From: JABDLF01 sp041609715
Lineage (GTDB): Bacteria; Pseudomonadota; Gammaproteobacteria; Steroidobacterales; JABDLF01
Direction: 5' to 3'
Assembly (NCBI GenBank): GCA_041609715.1
Contig: JBFIQI010000021.1
Location: 1-22,072, forward strand
DNA length: 22,072 nt
Shown: in pieces, positions 7,447-14,531 of the stretch
Layout: each line of letters opens with the position of its first letter
How positions within the stretch are numbered: position 1 is the first letter of the stretch
Notes under the pieces: generated by a model
Seen by the model: the letters and a program-made list of their open reading frames with translations, nothing else
Databases searched by the model: none
Told to the model about the DNA's origin: nothing
Made by a program: the position numbers and the translations under genes

Positions 7447-8998
7447 CTTCGAGCATCCGCTCCAGGGTGCTCAGCAAATGAGGCATTTGCACGGGCTTGC
7501 TCAGAAACTCATCGAAACCTGCATCCAGCGCGGCCTGGCGATGATCGGCACCGCGGGTTGCGGTCAGGGCCAGCAAGCGCCCCTCGAAACCGGCCGCGCG
7601 CAGCTTTTCGGCCACCCGCATGCCGTCGAGACCCGGCATGTTCATGTCCAGGATCGCCAGCCGCGGCCGCTCGGCCAGGGCGCGCTGCACGGCCTCCAGG
7701 CCATCGCTCACCTTGCTCAGGGCGTAACCCGCAGGCGTCAGAAAGGCCTCCAACAACTGCATGATGTCGGGGTTGTCCTCTGCCACCAGCAGCGGCACGG
7801 GCGTACCCGAGCGGCGCTGCAGCTGCACGCTGAGCTGTTCCCGGGAGCGCGTACGTTCGCGCAGACGCCCGGGACGCGCCGGCACGTGCACAATAAATGC
7901 ACTGCCGTCGCCCGGCTGTGACGTCAGGGCAATTTCGCCACCCATCAGTTGCGCGAGGCGCATGGAAATATTAAGTCCCAGCCCTGCGCCGGGCTTCAAC
8001 TCGGTGTTTTCGAGACGTGCAAAGGCCTCGAAAATTCGCACCTGGGCATGTTCCGGTATCCCCGGCCCGGTATCGTGCACCTCGCAATCAAGCCAGTCGT
8101 CGTGCCAGCTGACGTGCAGATTGACACTGCCCTCGTCGGTAAACTTGATGGCGTTGCTCAGCAAATTGACCAGCACCTGCCGCAGGCGCACCTCGTCAAG
8201 CCAGAGCACAGCCGGCACTTCGTTAGCCACGTAGGCGCCAAAAGACAAGCCTTTGTCTGCCGCCAGGGGCGCCATGATCACCGTGAGATCGTCCACCAGG
8301 TCTCGCAACCGCGCATCGGCGGGATGCACGACCAGGGTGCCTGCTTCCAGTCGCGCCTGGTCGAGATTGTTTTCCACCAGGGACAGCAGATGGCGTGCAG
8401 CGCGCTCGATGGCCGCAAGTTGCGTAACGGCTGCCGGTAGCGCAGCAACGCGTTCCGACAAAAGCTGCGTGTAGCCAAGTACCGAAGTCAGCGGCGTACG
8501 AAACTCGTGTGCCATGCCGGCGATAAACTCGCTTTTCTGACGACTGGCCTCCTCCGCCTCCTGCTGCCGCAAAGCAAGCTCAGCGCGCGAATCGATTAGC
8601 TGATCCATTAATCTTCTCTGCTCGGCATTGACCAGGCGCGTTTCGTTGACGGCTTGCTGCAAGCGGCTGCGCGTGGCCACCTCGGCGCTCCGATCCACCA
8701 GAACCAGCCAGGCAGGTTCACCGGGCAGTACATGCAGGTCCACGGTATGCGAGTCCAGGTTTATGGCGCTGATGGTTGCCGGCGTGGCCAGGTCCAGGCC
8801 CACCAGAAAGGGCAGCGCCTCCTCCAGCGACTCTGCCGGGCCTGGCAGTTGCAATCCGAAGGCCGCCGAATCACCAAATGACTCCGTCAGCCGGCCGCTG
8901 GCATCGACGCCCAGGCACAGGCAACTGAATGAATCTGCCAGCAGCGACATAACATGTTCGCGCAACTGTGGCGGCAGCTCTTCCAGCAGTTCGCTCAT
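7439..8998 (-). CDS. Hybrid sensor histidine kinase (PAS-like, HisKA, HATPase, receiver)
   Basis: A soluble 519-residue hybrid kinase with no membrane segment. Residues about 20-105 look PAS-like (weak call), 106-155 form a coiled coil, and the HisKA box is GMAHEFRTPL with H164. The ATPase domain has the N box (LVNLLSNAIKF, N282), the G1 box (DTGPGIPEH, D309) and the G2 box (GAGLGLNIS). The C-terminal receiver (about 401-519) has AEDN, phosphoacceptor D451 in ILDMNMPG, T479 and K501. It should autophosphorylate on H164 and pass the phosphate to D451, then to an HPt such as the one at 14145-14465. The start at 8998 overlaps the GTPase stop (ATGA); the longer frame to 9076 would run far into that gene. 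The cytoplasmic sensor next to a GTPase suggests an intracellular input. Confidence 0.93.
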   Translation of the reverse strand: MSELLEELPPQLREHVMSLLADSFSCLCLGVDASGRLTESFGDSAAFGLQLPGPAESLEEALPFLVGLDLATPATISAINLDSHTVDLHVLPGEPAWLVLVDRSAEVATRSRLQQAVNETRLVNAEQRRLMDQLIDSRAELALRQQEAEEASRQKSEFIAGMAHEFRTPLTSVLGYTQLLSERVAALPAAVTQLAAIERAARHLLSLVENNLDQARLEAGTLVVHPADARLRDLVDDLTVIMAPLAADKGLSFGAYVANEVPAVLWLDEVRLRQVLVNLLSNAIKFTDEGSVNLHVSWHDDWLDCEVHDTGPGIPEHAQVRIFEAFARLENTELKPGAGLGLNISMRLAQLMGGEIALTSQPGDGSAFIVHVPARPGRLRERTRSREQLSVQLQRRSGTPVPLLVAEDNPDIMQLLEAFLTPAGYALSKVSDGLEAVQRALAERPRLAILDMNMPGLDGMRVAEKLRAAGFEGRLLALTATRGADHRQAALDAGFDEFLSKPVQMPHLLSTLERMLEDD

Positions 8999-9507
8999 GT
9001 CGCGCCGCCCAGCAGCGATTGCGCGAGTTCTGAAAACGCACGCTCGACGCACTTTCCGGTTCTGGCACTGGTGCACAGTATCGTGGCGCCATCTCCCCGT
9101 AACGCATCGAGATCACTGTCGGCAATCTGCCAGTCGTCTTCCAGGTCGAACTTGTTAACCAGCAGGACATGGGGCAATTTGCCGTAGCGTTGCTCCACCG
9201 CGTTACGCAAAGCCAGTGCGTTTTCAAGCGTCTCGGGCCGCGTACCATCGGCAACCAGCAAGTACGCCTGGGCACCGCGCATGTAGGCAAATTCGGCCGC
9301 TGAAAACCGATCGGAGCCAGCGATATCCCAAATCACCATGCGCAGCTCGCGGCCGTCCGCAAGAGCTACGTCCTTGGTATCGATTTTTACGCCAACCGTC
9401 GTGAGGTATTTTTCCGAAAATACGTTGTTGACGTAGCGCGCCACGGTGCTGGTCTTGCCCACCGCGAAATCGCCGATGATGCAGACTTTTCTGGCGATCC
9501 GGCTCAT
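8995..9507 (-). CDS. Rab/Ras-like small GTPase
   Basis: A single-domain 170-residue GTPase resembling eukaryotic Rab proteins and prokaryotic Ras-superfamily members. The P loop GDFAVGKTS spans 12-20, switch I has TTVGVKIDTK (T36/T37), switch II starts WDIAGSDRF (D61, G64), G4 is NKFD (118-121) and G5 is TSA (146-148). The Gln that normally follows DxxG is Ser65. There is no C-terminal Cys for lipidation. No MglB/roadblock gene sits alongside, so its regulator may be a domain of the neighbouring OmpA protein. It overlaps both neighbours by 4 bp (OmpA-protein stop and kinase start). It probably acts as a molecular switch between the membrane protein and the hybrid kinase; that role is inferred from coupling only. 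Confidence 0.9.
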   Translation of the reverse strand: MSRIARKVCIIGDFAVGKTSTVARYVNNVFSEKYLTTVGVKIDTKDVALADGRELRMVIWDIAGSDRFSAAEFAYMRGAQAYLLVADGTRPETLENALALRNAVEQRYGKLPHVLLVNKFDLEDDWQIADSDLDALRGDGATILCTSARTGKCVERAFSELAQSLLGGAT

Positions 9508-11393
9508 CGACCGGCGGTGGAATCCAGCAGCTGCACGCGCAGCACCGCTTTGCGCAAACGCGCGTCGACTACCGGCCGCAGCGGCAGTTCGGCCACGGTG
9601 ATCGAGAACTGCTCCGGACTCAGCCCCTGGGCGACAAATCCGGCCTGCAAGGCCTGTGCACGCCGACGCATGAGCGCCTGATTGGTGGCACTTCCGCCCA
9701 CACCGTCGGCATGGCCAACGATGGTTGCGGCCACGCGTTGCCCCGTCAGCTCGGCCAGAGCAAACGCCCGGCGCAGCTGTCCCGCGGTGGATATCAGGGC
9801 CGTGTTGCGGTCATCCAGCAGACTGGCTCCCGATTCGAAATAAAAAGTCCGCCCGTCAAGCTGCCCGGTCAGTTCACGCAATTGCTGATATTCCGTAGCT
9901 TCGAGGGCATTGGTATTGGCGCCGCTTAACCCCTGCAGCGCGGCCAGTTTTTCGGGCAGCGCCGCGATCCATGCCTGGTTCGCCAGGCCCGATATACTCA
10001 GAACCTGGTCAGTAACATCCAGCCTCACACCCGTGGGCGGCTGCAAGGCGTTGCGGGCCTGGCGCAACAGTTCGGCATCGCTCTGCAGGGTTGCGCTGGC
10101 ATCTGCCCGGGCCACACCTGCCAGCAACGGCGCTTTGGCGAGGAAGTCCTGACGCCACCGGGCATCGGCGCGGCCACTGGCCACCAGGGTATCGCCCTCC
10201 AGAGCCAGCTGTACGCCGGGCGGCGGCGCCAGCAGCAATTGCGCGCGGCGCAAGACTATGGACGGATCCAGGGATTGATAGGGCGCCAGCTCTGCCTGTA
10301 CTTCCACGGCGTCGAGACCGGCCCGCTGCAAGACGGCATCCAGGTCGTCCGCCAGGGGATCGGCAAGGCCCCGCAAACTCAGCGAGCGTCCGTCCACCGC
10401 CAGTTCGGTAGCCACCAGACCCGGTGTATCGGCCACTGCCTGCTTGAAGGCATCAAGTCTGCGCCCTTCGAGGTAATCATTGACCAGCAGCCAACCCAGT
10501 CCTGCGGCCAGCACCAGCAGCAGGATGATCAGCGGCGCTGAAAGACCGCCGCTTTTTTTCTCATTCCCGTCCTGCCGCTGTTCCAGCAACAAGCACTCCT
10601 CCAGCAGTTGTTCGACACCTTCCAGCTCGTCGCTGTCGCCGGAAAATTTTTCGAGCGCGTCACCATACTGCAAGTTGATGCGCTCAAGAATTTCTGCCAG
10701 TTCGTCGCGCACGCCTCTGGGCGGTACGCCCCGAATTACGCAGGCCATCATCGAGTGCGGGCCGTGCAATACCCAGACGGTAAATTCACCAATATCGGCG
10801 GTTTCCAGTCGCTGGCTGTGATCCGGGGAGAAGGAATCGGTCACGAAGTCCTGGATGGCTGTAAACATGGCCGAAACCGCATCCGCATCCTGGGCCACCG
10901 CACTCTCGTTTTGCACATGCCCGGCCATCAATCCACGTTCGCGCTGGATGAGATACACCTGCTCGATTCGATATACCAAAGTCTTACGCAGGATGTACTC
11001 ACCCAGCGGTATACCGGCGCGCGCCGCTTCAATGCGCCATTTGAATCCGCGCGGCGACAGGCTGTACTCCATGGTCTGGTTCAGGGACTGGATCAGGCTC
11101 TTGAAGGTCTCGGCGATGGATTTGCGAATCGCAGGACCGATCACCGGAAACAGGGCATTCGCAAAAGCGCGCGGATTCGTGTTGACGGCATATTCGAAGC
11201 TCTCCCGGACGGGTTCGCGCAAAGCCTTGGACAAAGCAGGGTTCTGGCGGTGACTCAGACCAATGGCGCCGGGTAGCACCTCTGCCACATCGCGAGTGCG
11301 CGGACCTGGAGATTCGGTCCGGGCCTTGATGGAGGCCAGCGCTTCCTGTTCCTTGGAGAACAGGATTTCACGCAGTTTCTCGAGTTCACTCAC
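9504..11393 (-). CDS. Membrane-spanning protein: cytoplasmic domain, TM, BON-like repeats, OmpA C-terminal domain
   Basis: A 629-residue protein that appears to connect cytoplasm and cell wall. Residues 1-280 are hydrophilic with no signal peptide and include a compact region (about 165-250) with an MFTAIQDFVTDSF helix followed by short strands. One membrane segment lies at about 284-303 (APLIILLLVLAAGLGWLLV). The periplasmic part has repeats of BON type (GVQLALEGDTLVASG; GVRLDVTDQVLSISG) over about 320-490. The OmpA-like peptidoglycan-binding domain follows (about 515-625) with GHADGVGG and NQALMRRRAQAL, holding the Asp and Arg that bind diaminopimelate. The N-terminus carries EKLREILF, also found in the next protein upstream. 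It overlaps the GTPase gene by 4 bp. The membrane topology is inferred from sequence; the OmpA call is firm. Confidence 0.88.
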   Translation of the reverse strand: MSELEKLREILFSKEQEALASIKARTESPGPRTRDVAEVLPGAIGLSHRQNPALSKALREPVRESFEYAVNTNPRAFANALFPVIGPAIRKSIAETFKSLIQSLNQTMEYSLSPRGFKWRIEAARAGIPLGEYILRKTLVYRIEQVYLIQRERGLMAGHVQNESAVAQDADAVSAMFTAIQDFVTDSFSPDHSQRLETADIGEFTVWVLHGPHSMMACVIRGVPPRGVRDELAEILERINLQYGDALEKFSGDSDELEGVEQLLEECLLLEQRQDGNEKKSGGLSAPLIILLLVLAAGLGWLLVNDYLEGRRLDAFKQAVADTPGLVATELAVDGRSLSLRGLADPLADDLDAVLQRAGLDAVEVQAELAPYQSLDPSIVLRRAQLLLAPPPGVQLALEGDTLVASGRADARWRQDFLAKAPLLAGVARADASATLQSDAELLRQARNALQPPTGVRLDVTDQVLSISGLANQAWIAALPEKLAALQGLSGANTNALEATEYQQLRELTGQLDGRTFYFESGASLLDDRNTALISTAGQLRRAFALAELTGQRVAATIVGHADGVGGSATNQALMRRRAQALQAGFVAQGLSPEQFSITVAELPLRPVVDARLRKAVLRVQLLDSTAGR

Positions 11394-11426
11394 TGCGGTA
11401 TTGCACGTCGGCGCGGGCGCGACGGA

Positions 11427-11972
11427 TCAGTCTCCGTTACCAGCTTGACGCAACTGCCCGGCCAGTTCTGTCAGCAGCGCAGCCAGGTCGTCCCGGGCCA
11501 CTTTGTCGTGCTGCAGTTTGTCGCTGGATTGACCGAGGCGCGTTTCCAGGCCTTCACGGGTTGTCTTGATGAGTTCGGCGAGTTCATTGTACTGCTCGCC
11601 CAGATCATTGCGTAATGCGCGACCCTCGCGGCTGACCGCTTCATCCAGATCGTTGATGCGCTCGCTGATCTCATGGTTCAGGCTGCCCAATGTCTGCCGA
11701 TTCTCTTCCTGGCTGCTGGCAAGGCGTTGCTTTTGAGCTTCGATCTGCTCCGCGAGACCGGCGAGCTCGCGCTGGGTTGCCGTAGCTATGCCCGTGAGAC
11801 GCTTCTCGATAAACTGGCCCAGCTTTTCATTGTCTGCCGCCAGTCTTTGCTCGAGCTCTGCAAAACGCTTGTCATAATCGCGAATCTGGTTGCCGAACAA
11901 AATTTCGCGAATTTTGTCTACATTCTGCTCGCCACCTGCCTCGTCCGTTATTTTTTCTGATTTCTCACTCAT
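11427..11972 (-). CDS. Coiled-coil protein of unknown function with REILF motif
   Basis: I do not recognise a named family. From the ATG at 11972 it has 181 residues; ATGs at 11981 and 12035 are possible, but the latter would overlap the response regulator gene by 29 bp. After a short acidic head it has DKIREILF (19-26), then long heptad-rich helices (about 30-175) full of Glu, Gln, Lys, Arg and Leu, with no membrane segment and no Cys. The REILF segment matches the N-terminus of the OmpA protein encoded 33 bp downstream. This fits a soluble, elongated partner or scaffold of that protein or of the GTPase, which is inference. Confidence 0.75.
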   Translation of the reverse strand: MSEKSEKITDEAGGEQNVDKIREILFGNQIRDYDKRFAELEQRLAADNEKLGQFIEKRLTGIATATQRELAGLAEQIEAQKQRLASSQEENRQTLGSLNHEISERINDLDEAVSREGRALRNDLGEQYNELAELIKTTREGLETRLGQSSDKLQHDKVARDDLAALLTELAGQLRQAGNGD

Positions 11973-12006
11973 GTTCTTCATTCCGGGAGCGCTACAACGC
12001 TCCGTA

Positions 12007-12696
12007 TCAGTCCAGCTTTTCGAGGCGATAGCCATGCTGGTAAATCGCGGTCAGCTTCCACCCGGTTTCCTCGCCAATTTTCAGTTTCTTGCGCAGTCGG
12101 CTGACATGGGTATCTACGGTTCGGGTGTTCAGCTGCTGACCATGCATACCCCAGATTGCTTCCAGAATATGATCTCGCGAAACAACCCGGCCCGCATTGC
12201 GGAACAGGAACACCGCGAGTTCATATTCCCGGTGTGTCAATTCGATGCTCGTCTCCCCCAGGCCGATGCTTTCACGTCCGGTGTCGATTTCATAGGGAGT
12301 AGTATCGGGCAGTTCGTCGGCCTTGCGCCCACCGCGTGCGCGTCGGCCCAGGGCCCTGATGCGCGCCCGCAGCTCCATGTCCCGCACCGGCTTGCTCATG
12401 TAGTCATCAGCTCCTGCCTCCAGGGCTTCGACTATGTCTGACTCACGATCCTTGCCGGTAACAAACAGGACTGGCGTGTAGCCCTGCTCGCTTTCCCGGA
12501 AGCGCCGCAGCACTTCGATGCCCGGCATGTCGGGCACCACCCAGTCCATAATCAGCAGGTCAAAACTGTCCCTCAGCGCGGCCCGCAAGAACCCCTTGCC
12601 ATCGCTCGCGTGATGGCATTGGTGGCCGGCGTCTGTCAGCCACGCCTCGATCAGTCGGGCCTGATCGAGATCATCCTCCAGCAAGGCAATTCTCAT
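12007..12696 (-). CDS. OmpR/PhoB-family response regulator
   Basis: A 229-residue two-domain transcription factor. The receiver has the acidic pair D8/D9 (EDD), phosphoacceptor D51 in LLIMDWVVPDMPG, T80 and K102 (SKPV). After a short Arg/Gly-rich linker, residues about 135-229 form a winged helix typical of OmpR/PhoB (ELTHREYEL, VDTHVSRLRKKL, YQHGYRLE). An AAGGG ribosome binding site precedes the ATG at 12696. It follows the receiver-kinase gene after a 119-bp AT-rich gap. It is one of two possible outputs of the phosphorelay; its targets cannot be read from the window. Confidence 0.95.
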   Translation of the reverse strand: MRIALLEDDLDQARLIEAWLTDAGHQCHHASDGKGFLRAALRDSFDLLIMDWVVPDMPGIEVLRRFRESEQGYTPVLFVTGKDRESDIVEALEAGADDYMSKPVRDMELRARIRALGRRARGGRKADELPDTTPYEIDTGRESIGLGETSIELTHREYELAVFLFRNAGRVVSRDHILEAIWGMHGQQLNTRTVDTHVSRLRKKLKIGEETGWKLTAIYQHGYRLEKLD

Positions 12697-12815
12697 CCGT
12701 GGCCCTTCACTTGTGCTGCCCCCGAATTTCCGGGTGGAGTCTCATTATGTAAAAAAGCGGTTCTTATTACTCTTTATTATCTTACGTCAGTTACCTTAGC
12801 CCTACGCAGCCAATT
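12697..12815 (-). promoter_or_regulatory. AT-rich spacer before the response regulator, possible internal promoter or operator
   Basis: This 119-bp gap is the largest inside the signalling block and is much richer in A and T than its surroundings. A weak sigma70-like pair on the minus strand is TTGTAA (12816-12821, overlapping the kinase stop) and TAAGGT (12793-12798), spaced 17 bp. Downstream lie three GTAA words in direct orientation within about 30 bp and a small CCCG/CGGG hairpin (12721-12734) with no T tract. An autoregulatory site for the OmpR-type regulator is possible but not shown. Confidence 0.3.
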
Positions 12816-14129
12816 TTACAATTTCCCCGGTCTATCAAAGACTTCCGGCGACGCGGGCGGCGGTGGATCGACCTTGCCGGGGAAGGCCAGCGCCAGTTGC
12901 TCCGTGAGCATTCGTGCACTTTGTAATCGTTCCGCCGGATTCTTGGCCAGCAAGCTGTCGATAAAGCCCTGGTACCTCTGCAGCGACTCGGGCAACTGGG
13001 GTACGGGCGCGTGACTGTGCTTGTAGATAACCGCCAGCGGCGTCGCCGCCACAAAGGGCTTGCGGCCGGTGAGCATTTCAAAAAACATCACGCCCAGGCT
13101 GTACAGATCCCCCCGCTCGTCCACACGTTCGCCCTGGCCTTGCTCCGGGCTCATGTAATAGGGCGTGCCAAACACTTCCCCGGTATCGGTCAGGGCTGCG
13201 TGCAGGCTCAGCTCCTTGGCCAGCCCGAAGTCGATCAGGGCAATGCTGCCATCCTCGCGGAGCATGACGTTGGCGGGCTTGAGATCGCGATGCAGTACGT
13301 CCACCTCGTGAATCTTCATCAGGGCCTGCGCCACCTGCGCGGTAATAGCCAGCGCCTCATCCTCCGCAAGTGCCCGACCACCCATACGCTGCTTGAGATT
13401 CCCGGCTGAAAAATACTCCATGGCGATGTAGGCATGATCATCTGCAATGCCGTGCCCGTGAATTTTGACCACGTTGCGATGTTTGATCCGCGAAATCACT
13501 TCGTATTCCTGGATGAAGCGCTCCAGGGCACTGGTACCGTCCGAAGCATCACCGACCTGGCGTAGCACCTTCAGGGCCACGTCTTCGTCCAGTGCCTCAC
13601 TACGGGCAAGGTAAACCCAGGACCAGCCGCGGTTGGAAATTTCCCGGATCAGTTCATAGCCCCGGATTTTAATGGGCACGTCACCAAAGCTAGCCGGGTC
13701 GGCAATGGATTTCGCCAGCGCCATTGCCCGTCGGCGCGAACGCACTGCTTCCTTGATGGCGGTTACCAGGAAGCGGTGAGTCAGCCTGGCCTTGGGAATG
13801 TAGTCAGCCGCGCCGGCCTTGATCGCCTGCACCGCCAGCAACTCGTCGCCCTCGCCGGTCAGAAATATTACCGGTGGGAAACCCGGGCGCGCCCGAAAAT
13901 CACGCAGCCAGGCGAGGCCGTTTTCGGTGTCCTTGTCAAAACCCGGGCCCAGGTTGTAATCCAGCAGCACCACATCGATGCCTTTACCCTTGAAGCTGCG
14001 CTCAAACCTGCCCCGCTCCGCGGGGTCATGGTGGATGACGACTGCGTCAGACCATTGCGTAGTGATGTGATGGGCCAGTAAATCCCGGTACTCGGCGTGG
14101 TCGTCGATGATCAGGATTCGCAGAGGCAT
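12816..14129 (-). CDS. Receiver domain fused to a Ser/Thr protein kinase
   Basis: A 437-residue response regulator whose output is a Hanks-type protein kinase. The receiver (about 1-125) has D9/D10, phosphoacceptor D57 in VVLLDYNLGPG, T91 and K113. The kinase domain (about 155-425) has Lys187 in VALKVL, HRDLKPAN (280-287), DFG (300-302) and the activation segment ending YYMSPE. The glycine-rich loop is degenerate: ISNRGWSWVY (164-173) replaces the usual GxGxxGxVY. No membrane or sensor domain is present, unlike PknB-type kinases, so activity is probably controlled by phosphorylation of D57. It begins 15 bp after the HPt stop. The presence of all other catalytic residues argues for an active enzyme. 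Confidence 0.93.
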   Translation of the reverse strand: MPLRILIIDDHAEYRDLLAHHITTQWSDAVVIHHDPAERGRFERSFKGKGIDVVLLDYNLGPGFDKDTENGLAWLRDFRARPGFPPVIFLTGEGDELLAVQAIKAGAADYIPKARLTHRFLVTAIKEAVRSRRRAMALAKSIADPASFGDVPIKIRGYELIREISNRGWSWVYLARSEALDEDVALKVLRQVGDASDGTSALERFIQEYEVISRIKHRNVVKIHGHGIADDHAYIAMEYFSAGNLKQRMGGRALAEDEALAITAQVAQALMKIHEVDVLHRDLKPANVMLREDGSIALIDFGLAKELSLHAALTDTGEVFGTPYYMSPEQGQGERVDERGDLYSLGVMFFEMLTGRKPFVAATPLAVIYKHSHAPVPQLPESLQRYQGFIDSLLAKNPAERLQSARMLTEQLALAFPGKVDPPPPASPEVFDRPGKL

Positions 14130-14144
14130 GGAATCGGACCGCGC

Positions 14145-14465
14145 TCAGCCCAGCTGTTCCCGGACCTGCTGGAGAAACGACCGCAATGCATCCACCTGGC
14201 TGGAAATGGCGCCGGCGTCGCCTTCGCCCGCCGCCGCCTCGAGCTGCCTGCCAATGGTGGTCAGCCCCGGCAAACCGTAAGCGCCCCCGGAACCGCTGAG
14301 GTTGTGGCCCAGGGTGCGGATCTGCTCGAACTGCCCCTCGGCAAGCAGGGCCTGCAGTCGCTTGAGTTCTTCCTCACGACGCACCAGGTATCCCGGCAGC
14401 AGGCTGCGCACTATGGGGTCGATGGAATCGATGGGTGATTCAGTCTCGCTCATTTGGGGTGTCAT
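14145..14465 (-). CDS. HPt phosphotransfer protein
   Basis: A small all-helical 106-residue phosphotransfer protein. The HPt signature is at residues 49-69, IRTLGHNLSGSGGAYGLPGL, with H54 as the phosphate-carrying histidine. It has no other domain. It is likely to take phosphate from the receiver of the hybrid kinase and pass it to the receivers of the kinase and the OmpR-type regulator encoded next to it. An ATG at 14453 would shorten it by four residues; I chose 14465 because AGG precedes it at a workable distance. It lies 66 bp after purF, with a TATACT (14484-14489) that could be a -10 element without a clear -35. Confidence 0.88.
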   Translation of the reverse strand: MTPQMSETESPIDSIDPIVRSLLPGYLVRREEELKRLQALLAEGQFEQIRTLGHNLSGSGGAYGLPGLTTIGRQLEAAAGEGDAGAISSQVDALRSFLQQVREQLG

Positions 14466-14483
14466 CGAGGTGCCTGGTCACCG

Positions 14484-14489
14484 AGTATA
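14484..14489 (-). promoter_or_regulatory. Possible -10 element upstream of the HPt gene
   Basis: TATACT on the minus strand sits 19 bp before the HPt start in the 66-bp gap after purF. No recognisable -35 is found at 16-18 bp. If real it would let the signalling block be transcribed apart from purF. Confidence 0.25.
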
Positions 14490-14531
14490 CAGCGCAGCCT
14501 CTGGAATCCCGAGGGCATCCCGGCTTCTGCG

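Noticed and set aside
10608..11276. 222-residue plus-strand frame opposite the OmpA protein gene
   Set aside because: A shadow of the N-terminal domain of a long minus-strand gene whose C-terminal domain and overlaps are convincing.
12721..12760. Possible terminator in the gap before the response regulator (CCCG/CGGG hairpin and a nearby T run)
   Set aside because: The stem is only 4 bp, and on the minus strand the T run comes before the hairpin, not after it, so it does not form an intrinsic terminator.
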